Assembly: GCA_025358395.1 (NCBI GenBank)
Contig: JANYJT010000285.1
Span: 1 to 9,662 of the forward strand
Length of the DNA stretch: 9,662 nucleotides
Origin: Bacteroidia bacterium
GTDB lineage: Bacteria; Bacteroidota; Bacteroidia; Bacteroidales; Prolixibacteraceae
Direction of reading: 5' to 3'
The notes under the pieces were generated by a model. The model was given only the letters and a program-made list of their open reading frames with translations. It was not told the origin of the DNA and did no database searches. This document shows positions 1 through 6,054 of the stretch, in pieces (positions within the stretch are counted from its first letter, which is position 1; the number at the start of each line of letters is the position of its first letter). Both the position numbers and the translations under genes were made by a program.

Positions 1-761
1 CCGGTTATGAGGAAGCGGCTGCGCAAGGTCTGATAGCTGGTATAAATGCACATCAAAAAGTTCATGGCCATGAACCTTTTGTTTTGAACAGAGATGAGGC
101 TTACATCGGTGTTTTAGTCGATGATTTGGTTACCAAGGGCGTTGATGAACCTTATCGGATGTTTACTTCAAGAGCCGAATATCGTATTTTATTGAGACAG
201 GATAATGCTGATTTTCGACTGACTAAAAGGTCTTTTGAGTTAGGTTTGGCTAAAAAGGAACGCTTTGATTTGTATCAGGAAAAGAAAATTGCCGTTGATA
301 AAATCATTGAATTTGTTTCCGGGTTCTCAATAAAACCTCAATATATTGATTCGATTTTGGAGACCAAGGGTTCGTCTGCCTTGAAACAAGGTGTTAAATT
401 GATTGATATTATACTTCGTCCTCAAATTTCGATTTTTGATTTAATTGAGGATATTGTTCCTTTTAAATCTTTTTTAAACTTTTTGTCTGGAGACCGTTTA
501 AATGAGATTTTGGAATCAGCTGAGATTGCTATTAAGTATGCGGGGTATATTGATCGTGAAAAATTAGTTGCTGATAAATATAGACGATTAGAAAATATTA
601 CGATTTCAGGTCGGTTTGATTACAATAGTATGTTGACCATTAGCACGGAGGCTCGTCAGAAACTTACTGAAATTCAGCCTGAAACAATTGGTCAGGCTAG
701 CCGGATTTCAGGAGTCAGCCCTTCAGATATAAATGTGTTGCTTGTACTTTTAGGTCGTTAA
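1..761 (+). CDS. mnmG: MnmG (GidA), tRNA uridine-5-carboxymethylaminomethyl synthesis enzyme, C-terminal part
   Basis: MnmG is the FAD-dependent partner of MnmE; together they install the carboxymethylaminomethyl group on C5 of the wobble uridine (U34) of certain tRNAs in the cytoplasm. The gene enters from the left, with complete codons from base 3, so about 252 C-terminal residues of a family usually 610-630 long are present. Visible family signatures are GYEEAAAQGLIAGINAH at the start, then LNRDEAYIGVLVDDLVTKG and EPYRMFTSRAEYRILLRQDN. The C-terminal helical domain used for MnmE contact carries YAGYIDREK and ends with QASRISGVSPSDINVLLVLL. The TTG at base 84 is internal, not a start, because the conserved frame continues upstream of it. 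The TAA stop (759-761) touches a parS site, and apt follows after 29 bases, so the two are probably cotranscribed. No frameshift or missing C-terminal motif is seen. Confidence 0.97.
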   Translation, partial: GYEEAAAQGLIAGINAHQKVHGHEPFVLNRDEAYIGVLVDDLVTKGVDEPYRMFTSRAEYRILLRQDNADFRLTKRSFELGLAKKERFDLYQEKKIAVDKIIEFVSGFSIKPQYIDSILETKGSSALKQGVKLIDIILRPQISIFDLIEDIVPFKSFLNFLSGDRLNEILESAEIAIKYAGYIDREKLVADKYRRLENITISGRFDYNSMLTISTEARQKLTEIQPETIGQASRISGVSPSDINVLLVLLGR

Positions 762-777
762 TGTTCCACGTGGAACT
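762..777. other. parS: parS centromere-like site (ParB binding)
   Basis: The 16 bases TGTTCCACGTGGAACT match the widely conserved bacterial parS consensus TGTTNCACGTGNAACA at every defined position except the last (T for A). The inner 14 bases (763-776) form a perfect palindrome. ParB binds such sites, loads as a CTP-dependent clamp and, with ParA, directs segregation of the replication origin region. The site begins one base after the mnmG stop and lies in the 29-base gap before the likely apt start. Sites of this kind often lie near gidA/gidB and oriC in bacteria, so the location fits. Binding itself is inferred from sequence only. Confidence 0.8.
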
Positions 778-790
778 TATAAAATTGAAA

Positions 791-1309
791 ATGGAGCTTA
801 AAAATTTTGTTCGTGTTGTTGAAAATTATCCGATGGAGGGTATAAGTTTTAAAGATATTACCACCTTATTGAAAGAACCTGTTGCATTTAAACAGGTAGT
901 TGATGAAATATCAGATCGTTTTAAGGATAAGGGAATCACCAAAATAGTTTCTCTTGAATCGCGTGGTTTTATAGTTGGGGGCGCTGTGGCTTATTGTATT
1001 AATGCCGGGTTTGTCCCAATTCGCAAAAAGGGTAAATTACCGGCAACTGTTATTAGTGAATCGTATGAATTGGAATATGGTGTCGATTCAATCGAGATGC
1101 ATGTTGATGCTCTGACCGAGGATGACATTGTTTTAATTCACGATGATTTGTTGGCTACGGGTGGAACTGCTCTTGCTGCACTCAATTTAGTAAAACAAAT
1201 GAATGTAAGAAAAATCTATTTGTCGTTTATCTGTGATTTGACTTTTATTAAAACTGAAAAGAAAATAGAATTGGCCGACTATGAAGCGCATTCTGTCATT
1301 CAGTATTGA
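791..1309 (+). CDS. apt: Adenine phosphoribosyltransferase
   Basis: This cytoplasmic purine-salvage enzyme converts adenine and PRPP to AMP and pyrophosphate. From the ATG at 791 the product is 172 residues, close to the usual 170-183. The sequence shows YPMEGISFKDITTLL near residues 13-27, ESRGF at 56-60, the flexible active-site loop RKKGKLPATVISESYELEYG at 78-97, and the PRPP-binding motif VLIHDDLLATGGT at 114-126. An in-frame ATG at 761 would add ten residues (MFHVELIKLK), but those codons are the parS palindrome itself and do not resemble the family N-terminus, so I prefer 791. The alternative start cannot be fully excluded. The gene sits 29 bases after mnmG and 27 before uvrC, which suggests one operon. 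Nothing indicates damage or recent transfer. Confidence 0.95.
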   Translation: MELKNFVRVVENYPMEGISFKDITTLLKEPVAFKQVVDEISDRFKDKGITKIVSLESRGFIVGGAVAYCINAGFVPIRKKGKLPATVISESYELEYGVDSIEMHVDALTEDDIVLIHDDLLATGGTALAALNLVKQMNVRKIYLSFICDLTFIKTEKKIELADYEAHSVIQY

Positions 1310-1336
1310 TTTACATTCCGAATAATCGTTTTCTCA

Positions 1337-3145
1337 ATGGCGTTAAAAAATGCTGAATATTTAAAATCGTTGGTTTCTGTACTTCCTGATCAGCCTGGGA
1401 TATATCAGTATTTTGATCAAAGTGGCAAGATAATCTATGTCGGGAAAGCGAAAAACTTAAAGAAACGGGTAACTTCCTATTTTTCAAAAAATCTACAGAA
1501 TCGGAAAACTGAACTTCTTGTCAGAAGCATCTCGGACATCAAACACTTGGTGGTTGAAACCGAGCAGGATGCTTTGTTACTGGAAAATAATCTGATTAAA
1601 AAATACCAACCACGTTACAATATCCTGTTAAAAGACGACAAGACTTACCCTTGGATTGTTGTCAAAAATGAGCGGTTTCCACGAGTCTTTCAAACACGAA
1701 ATGTAATAAGAGATGGATCGACTTACTTTGGTCCTTATACCTCAATCTTCACAGTTCGTACTTTACTGGAGTTTTTTCGAAAAACATACAAGGTCCGCAA
1801 TTGTAAATTGAATCTTTCTGAAGAAAATATTCGGCAAGGAAAATTTAAAGTTTGTCTCGAATTCCATATAGGAAATTGTTTAGGGCCTTGTGTCGGTAAA
1901 TTTGGGTACGATCAATACATGAAAAACATTGATCAAATAAAGGAGATATTAAAGGGCAATGTTTCAGGTGTGATCAAATATCTCAAGGATTTAATGCGGC
2001 AATATTCTTCTGAATACAATTTTGAAGACGCTGCTTTAATTAAAGATAAGCTTGAGTTGCTCGAAAAATTTCAATCCCGTTCAACCGTTGTAAGTAATTC
2101 AATCAGCGATGTGGATGTTTTCACAATCGATCAGGATGAACAATATGCGTATGTGAATTATTTGAAGATTATTCAGGGAGCGATCATGCAAACTTATACA
2201 CTGGAGATAAAAAAGGTTTTGGATGAACAACCGGGTGAATTACTGGAACTGGCCATTGTGGACATTCGGCAAAAAATTTTCAGCAATGCAAAGGAAATTC
2301 TGGTTCCGTTTAAATTGGATTTTGAGCTGGAAGGAGTGAAATTTCTAGTTCCAAAACAAGGTGACAAGAAAAAGTTACTTGATTTGTCTGAGCGGAACGC
2401 AAAGTATTCCCGAATTGAAAAGCAAAAGCATCAGGAAGTACCCAGGACCGAGAAAAATGCAACTCGTATTTTGGAAACCATGCAAAAGGATCTTCAGTTA
2501 AAATCACAACCGATTCACATCGAGTGCTTCGATAATAGTAATTTACAGGGAACAAATCCTGTCGCCTCCTGTGTGGTTTTCAGAAACACCAGACCTTCTA
2601 AAAAGGATTACCGCCATTATAACATTAAAACGGTTGAAGGGCCAAACGATTTTGCTTCGATGGAAGAAATCGTTTTCAGAAGATATCGTCGTTTGATAGA
2701 TGAGGAAAATACATTGCCTCAATTAATAGTTATAGATGGAGGTAAAGGTCAACTAGGTGCTGCATTAAATGCGCTTGAAAAATTGAATCTCCGGGGTAAG
2801 ATCGCTATTATTGGAATTGCAAAAAGATTGGAAGAAATTTATTTCCCCGGCGATTCAGTTCCACTTTATTTGGATAAAAATTCTGAAACCCTGAAAATAA
2901 TTCAACAGTTGCGAGATGAAGCCCACCGTTTTGGTATCACTTTTCATAGAAATAAAAGGTCCGGGAAATTTATAAAATCGGAACTCGAAAATATTTCAGG
3001 AATAGGAGAGAAGACGATTATTGCGGTTTTAAAGCGTTTTAAGAGTGTTGAGAATCTAAAAAAGCAGGATTATCAGGTGGTTGCCGACGAAATAGGCGAT
3101 TCTAAAGCACGTATCATCTTTGATTTTTATAAGCTAACCTACTGA
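1337..3145 (+). CDS. uvrC: UvrABC excinuclease subunit C
   Basis: UvrC is recruited by UvrB to damaged DNA and makes both incisions of nucleotide excision repair. The 602-residue length is normal. The GIY-YIG nuclease for the 3' cut is at residues 15-95, with GIY at 21-23 and YVG at 34-36. Four cysteines, C156, C173, C181 and C185, have the C-X7-C-X3-C spacing at their end known from UvrC proteins that carry an iron-sulfur cluster. A UVR (UvrB-binding) helical segment lies near 203-245. The RNase H-like nuclease for the 5' cut retains its DDH triad as D399 (ECFDNSN), D467 (IVIDGGKGQ) and H530 (RDEAHRFG). A helix-hairpin-helix DNA-binding region, ISGIGEKT, is at about 550-590. It is the last gene of the mnmG-apt-uvrC group and is followed by hairpins that face rsgA. 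All catalytic residues are present. Confidence 0.98.
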   Translation: MALKNAEYLKSLVSVLPDQPGIYQYFDQSGKIIYVGKAKNLKKRVTSYFSKNLQNRKTELLVRSISDIKHLVVETEQDALLLENNLIKKYQPRYNILLKDDKTYPWIVVKNERFPRVFQTRNVIRDGSTYFGPYTSIFTVRTLLEFFRKTYKVRNCKLNLSEENIRQGKFKVCLEFHIGNCLGPCVGKFGYDQYMKNIDQIKEILKGNVSGVIKYLKDLMRQYSSEYNFEDAALIKDKLELLEKFQSRSTVVSNSISDVDVFTIDQDEQYAYVNYLKIIQGAIMQTYTLEIKKVLDEQPGELLELAIVDIRQKIFSNAKEILVPFKLDFELEGVKFLVPKQGDKKKLLDLSERNAKYSRIEKQKHQEVPRTEKNATRILETMQKDLQLKSQPIHIECFDNSNLQGTNPVASCVVFRNTRPSKKDYRHYNIKTVEGPNDFASMEEIVFRRYRRLIDEENTLPQLIVIDGGKGQLGAALNALEKLNLRGKIAIIGIAKRLEEIYFPGDSVPLYLDKNSETLKIIQQLRDEAHRFGITFHRNKRSGKFIKSELENISGIGEKTIIAVLKRFKSVENLKKQDYQVVADEIGDSKARIIFDFYKLTY

Positions 3146-3148
3146 GAT

Positions 3149-3183
3149 AAAAACGCTTAAATCAGTTAAGTTTAAGCATTTTG
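3149..3183. terminator. Bidirectional intrinsic terminator between uvrC and rsgA
   Basis: A 7-bp perfect stem, GCTTAAA (3155-3161) with TTTAAGC (3171-3177), encloses a 9-base loop. A run of A precedes it (3149-3153) and a T-run follows it (3179-3182). Read on the + strand it ends in ATTTTG just after the uvrC stop. Read on the - strand it ends in GTTTTTATC downstream of rsgA. It can therefore serve both convergent genes. The stem is AT-rich, so the strength is uncertain. Confidence 0.6.
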
Positions 3184-3185
3184 AA

Positions 3186-3211
3186 GATCTAAATTTGGGT
3201 TGAATTAGATC
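3186..3211. repeat. Inverted repeat at the 3' end of rsgA
   Basis: GATCTAA (3186-3192) is perfectly repeated as TTAGATC (3205-3211) across a 12-base loop. The right arm overlaps the rsgA stop codon (3210-3212 on the - strand). No T-run follows it directly, so it is not a textbook terminator. Together with the neighbouring hairpin at 3149-3183 it could form a tandem 3'-end structure protecting or terminating the rsgA transcript. A role is inferred only. Confidence 0.35.
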
Positions 3212-4154
3212 AATTTCGGTATTTGTCTTCTGTATTTAGAAGGCCAAGGTAGGTTTCATATCTGCTTTCTGCAATTTGTCTATCGGTCACTGCTTTTTTC
3301 ACAGCACACTCCGGCTCGTGGGTGTGAGTGCAATTATAGTACTGGCAATTATTTAAAAGTCGAAACATTTCAGGAAAGTAATGGGAGATTTCCTCTTTAA
3401 CCATCTCCAGCAATCCAAAACCTTTTATTCCGGGAGTATCAATTATAAATCCGCCAAAATCGAGATCAATCATTTCCGAATAGGTTGTAGTATGCTTGCC
3501 TGAGTGATGCGAGTCAGAAATTATTCCGGTTTTTAGCATAGAGGCAGGTTGAACAGAATTAATAATAGTTGATTTTCCTACTCCGGAATGACCCGAAAGT
3601 ACATTGGTTTTATTTTGCAATAACTTCTTCAATTCTTCAATACCGATAATTTTTTTTGCTGAAATTTTCAGACATTGATAACCAATTGACTCATAAGTTT
3701 CAATTAATGAGTTCATTAATACTGTCTGTTCATCGTTGTACAGATCTATTTTATTGAAAATTATACGACATGGAATTCGGTAAGCTTCTGCTGAGACCAG
3801 AAAACGATCGATAAAAGTGGTGGTAGTTACCGGATGTTTAATAGTTACAATCAGGAATGCCTGATCTATGTTTGCGGCGATAATGTGTGATTCCTTTGAG
3901 AGATTTGGCGATTTTCGGATAATGTAATTATTTCTTTTTGTTATGTTTGTTATCAGTCCTGTTACTGCTCCTACAGAGTTATTATCTTCCTTTTGTTCAG
4001 TGAATTCAACCTGGTCGCCAACTGCAATAGGGTTGGTGCTTCGGATGCCTTTTATCCTGAAATTTCCTTTAATTCTGCATTCTATTAAATTTCCATCTGC
4101 TGATTTTACCGTGTACCAACTTCCGGTAGATTTTACAACGATACCTTTTTCCAA
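3210..4154 (-). CDS. rsgA: Ribosome small subunit-dependent GTPase RsgA (YjeQ/EngC)
   Basis: RsgA is a circularly permuted GTPase that acts in late maturation of the 30S ribosomal subunit. The 314-residue product has the expected order: an N-terminal OB-fold (about 1-70, with TGSWYTVKS), then the permuted G-domain with G4 NKID at 134-137, G5 SAK at 165-167, the P-loop GHSGVGKST at 188-196, a GKHTTT segment at 219-224 and G3 DTPG at 239-242. The C-terminal zinc finger has ligands C270, C275, H277 and C283 (C-X4-C-X-H-X5-C). The start is a TTG codon at 4152-4154. It is chosen because its N-terminus fits the family, no ATG or GTG lies between it and the upstream in-frame stop at 4173-4175, and the next internal Met is at residue 147. 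The gene diverges from xth and converges on uvrC. No key residue is missing. Confidence 0.97.
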   Translation of the reverse strand: MEKGIVVKSTGSWYTVKSADGNLIECRIKGNFRIKGIRSTNPIAVGDQVEFTEQKEDNNSVGAVTGLITNITKRNNYIIRKSPNLSKESHIIAANIDQAFLIVTIKHPVTTTTFIDRFLVSAEAYRIPCRIIFNKIDLYNDEQTVLMNSLIETYESIGYQCLKISAKKIIGIEELKKLLQNKTNVLSGHSGVGKSTIINSVQPASMLKTGIISDSHHSGKHTTTYSEMIDLDFGGFIIDTPGIKGFGLLEMVKEEISHYFPEMFRLLNNCQYYNCTHTHEPECAVKKAVTDRQIAESRYETYLGLLNTEDKYRN

Positions 4155-4210
4155 TTGAATTTTCCGCTTTAATTAATTCCTTATACTTTAGCAACTCATT
4201 TAATATGAAC

Positions 4211-4218
4211 CAAAAGTA
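4211..4218 (-). promoter_or_regulatory. Possible -7 promoter element for rsgA
   Basis: On the - strand these bases read TACTTTTG, a full match to the Bacteroidota sigma-factor -7 element TAnnTTTG. It lies about 57 bases before the rsgA TTG, giving a predicted leader of roughly 50 bases. No convincing upstream TTTG (-33) element is seen at the usual spacing. On the opposite strand, TACTTTAG at 4184-4191 is a one-mismatch candidate for xth, about 37 bases before its GTG. Both calls are weak, because such short motifs arise often in AT-rich DNA. Confidence 0.35.
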
Positions 4219-4227
4219 ACAAAAATT

Positions 4228-4995
4228 GTGAAAAGGATTTTAAGCTACAATGTGAATGGAATTCGCTCGGCAGTTAGCAAAGGTTTGCTCAACTGGCTAC
4301 CGGAAGTGAACCCGGATGTTCTTTGTATTCAGGAAACAAAGGCACAGCCAGGTCAGATGCTTGAAGATGATTTTGCTGGGTTGGGATACAATTGTTATGC
4401 TCATTCAGCCATAAAAAAAGGGTACAGTGGCGTAGCTATTTTCTCTAAACTGATTCCAGACTATGTCGAATATGGGATGAATAACCGAAGATATGACGTG
4501 GAAGGGAGGGTAATTAGAGCCGATTTCGGAGAGCTTTCTGTAATAAATGTATATTTTCCTTCAGGAACATCTGGAGAACTGCGACAGACCGTTAAAATGG
4601 ATTTTCTGGCCGATTTCCATTCGTATCTTAATGAACTAAGAAAAGTCAGAAAAAATCTGGTGATTTCTGGTGATTTTAATATTTGTCGCCTGTGGATCGA
4701 CATTCACAATCCAAGTCAACAACAAAATACGTCCGGTTTTTTACCCGAAGAGCGTGAGTGGTTTGCACAATTTATTGATGATGGATATGTTGACAGTTTC
4801 AGAAAAGTAAATTCTGCTCCTGATCAGTATTCCTGGTGGAGTTATCGTGCCGGAGCCCGCGCGAATAACAAAGGCTGGCGGATTGATTACCATATTGTTA
4901 CTGGCGAATTAGAGGATAAGATACTGGATGCTGGTATTTTACCAATGGTAATTCATTCAGATCATTGTCCGGTACTGGTTGATATTGATTTCTGA
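4228..4995 (+). CDS. xth: Exodeoxyribonuclease III / AP endonuclease
   Basis: This belongs to the endonuclease/exonuclease/phosphatase fold, exonuclease III family. The family cleaves 5' to abasic sites and removes 3' blocking groups in base excision repair, using a divalent metal. The 255-residue length is normal. Expected active-site residues are visible: N8 (SYNVNGIR), E36 (CIQETKAQ), Y109 (INVYFPSG), D149 and N151 (SGDFNI), D220 (WRIDYH) and the D245-H246 pair (HSDHCPV). The start is GTG at 4228, which gives the canonical N-terminus MKRILSYNVNG; the ATG at 4205 is out of frame. One local oddity is the stretch after GDFNI, which reads CRLWIDIHNP where relatives I remember usually have a histidine (such as CHKAIDIHNP). 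The catalytic set is intact, so activity is expected. It diverges from rsgA by 73 bases and its stop lies 16 bases from the end of tdh. Confidence 0.96.
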   Translation: MKRILSYNVNGIRSAVSKGLLNWLPEVNPDVLCIQETKAQPGQMLEDDFAGLGYNCYAHSAIKKGYSGVAIFSKLIPDYVEYGMNNRRYDVEGRVIRADFGELSVINVYFPSGTSGELRQTVKMDFLADFHSYLNELRKVRKNLVISGDFNICRLWIDIHNPSQQQNTSGFLPEEREWFAQFIDDGYVDSFRKVNSAPDQYSWWSYRAGARANNKGWRIDYHIVTGELEDKILDAGILPMVIHSDHCPVLVDIDF

Positions 4996-5016
4996 TCAAC
5001 ATAAGTTGTAATCAAT
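4984..5016. terminator. Possible hairpin shared by the convergent ends of xth and tdh
   Basis: ATTGATT (4984-4990) pairs perfectly with AATCAAT (5010-5016), and an inner CAAC (4997-5000) pairs with GTTG (5005-5008). The structure spans both stop codons: xth TGA at 4993-4995 and tdh TGA at 5012-5014. No long T-run follows in either direction and the stem is AT-rich, so this is a weak terminator candidate. Confidence 0.3.
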
Positions 5017-6040
5017 CCCAATTCAGGATTATTTTTCCGCAATTTCCTTGTTCCATGATATCGAAAGCTTGCCGATAATCGTCGGCTGGAAAGCGATGTG
5101 TTATGACCGGTGAAATATTTAGTCCACTGGAAAGCATCATTTCCATTTGATACCAGGTTTCGTACATCTCTCTACCATAAATACCTTTTAATGTTAACCC
5201 TTTGAAAATCAATTTACTCCAATTTATTTGCGTGTTGGAAGGCAATAAACCCAGCAAAGAAACTTTTCCTCCATTATACATATTTTCAACCATATCATTG
5301 AAAGCTACTGATGATCCGCTGCATTCCAAACCAATATCGAAACCACCCACCATTCCAAGCGATTTCATTGCTTCTTTAACACTTTCCTGCCGGGGATCAA
5401 TTACTTTGGTCGCACCCATTTTTCGGGCTAAATCACGTCGATATTCGCTTAAATCGGTTCCGACTATATTACGGGCTCCGGCGAATTTGCACACAGCCGT
5501 TGCCATAGCGCCAATTGGTCCTCCGATTCCGGTAATCAACACATCTTCTCCCAGAAGAGGAAAGGAAAGTGCTGTATGGGTGGCATTTCCCAAAGGATCC
5601 ATAACCGACATCAGTTCGTCAGAGATGCCATCATCGACTTTAAGAACATTTGAGGCTGGTACAGAGATATATTCAGCAAAACCACCATCCCTGTTAACGC
5701 CAATGCCCATCGTATGGTCGCAAATGTGTTGTCGGCCTCGTCGGCAGTTCCTGCAAAAACCGCATGAGATATGACCTTCTACAGTTACCCTTTCGCCAAT
5801 GTAAACACGGCTGACTTCCGATCCTTTTTCGACGACAGTTCCCATATACTCGTGGCCGATCACTAAAGGCGTTCTAATCGTATTTTGTGCCCATTCGTCC
5901 CATTTGTAAATGTGGAGATCGGTACCGCAAATGGCAGATTTACTGATTTTTATCAATACATCGTTATGACCTACTTTTGGCATCGGAACATCCGTCATCC
6001 AAATTCCCTTTTCCGGTTTGATTTTTACAATTGCTTTCAT
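5012..6040 (-). CDS. tdh: L-threonine 3-dehydrogenase (zinc-dependent MDR type)
   Basis: This enzyme oxidises L-threonine with NAD+ to 2-amino-3-ketobutyrate, the first step of threonine conversion to glycine and acetyl-CoA with Kbl. From the ATG at 6038-6040 it has 342 residues and follows E. coli Tdh closely, starting MKAIVKIKPEKGIWMTDVP. Catalytic zinc ligands C38, H63 and E64 are present (ICGTDLHIY, GHEYMG), as are H90 in VEGH and the structural zinc cysteines C93, C96, C99 and C107. The dinucleotide-binding glycine motif reads GIGGPIG at 171-177, apparently one glycine longer than the GAGPIG of E. coli. The C-terminus has KGIYGREMYETWYQME and ends GKIILNWD. A longer reading from a TTG at 6073 would overlap the GH32 gene and adds no family sequence, so it is rejected. 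It starts 14 bases after the GH32 gene, a probable operon. No kbl gene is in the window. Confidence 0.96.
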   Translation of the reverse strand: MKAIVKIKPEKGIWMTDVPMPKVGHNDVLIKISKSAICGTDLHIYKWDEWAQNTIRTPLVIGHEYMGTVVEKGSEVSRVYIGERVTVEGHISCGFCRNCRRGRQHICDHTMGIGVNRDGGFAEYISVPASNVLKVDDGISDELMSVMDPLGNATHTALSFPLLGEDVLITGIGGPIGAMATAVCKFAGARNIVGTDLSEYRRDLARKMGATKVIDPRQESVKEAMKSLGMVGGFDIGLECSGSSVAFNDMVENMYNGGKVSLLGLLPSNTQINWSKLIFKGLTLKGIYGREMYETWYQMEMMLSSGLNISPVITHRFPADDYRQAFDIMEQGNCGKIILNWD

Positions 6041-6054
6041 GGTTACTATTGTAT

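Noticed and set aside
761..790. Upstream ATG giving apt a ten-residue N-terminal extension
   Set aside because: The codons are the parS palindrome and the extension does not resemble APT N-termini; the ATG at 791 gives a normal-length protein.
2310..2555. An 81-codon - strand frame within uvrC
   Set aside because: It lies opposite conserved UvrC sequence and shows no independent evidence of coding.
5202..5774. A 190-codon open frame on the + strand inside tdh
   Set aside because: It is antisense to a well-conserved gene, has no recognisable motif, and is explained by the codon use of tdh.
5012..6040. Tdh might instead be a sorbitol or other polyol dehydrogenase linked to fructose metabolism with the GH32 gene
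   Set aside because: The protein follows E. coli threonine dehydrogenase almost end to end, including its N-terminus and the GIYGREMYETWY region, so the polyol idea rests only on the neighbour.
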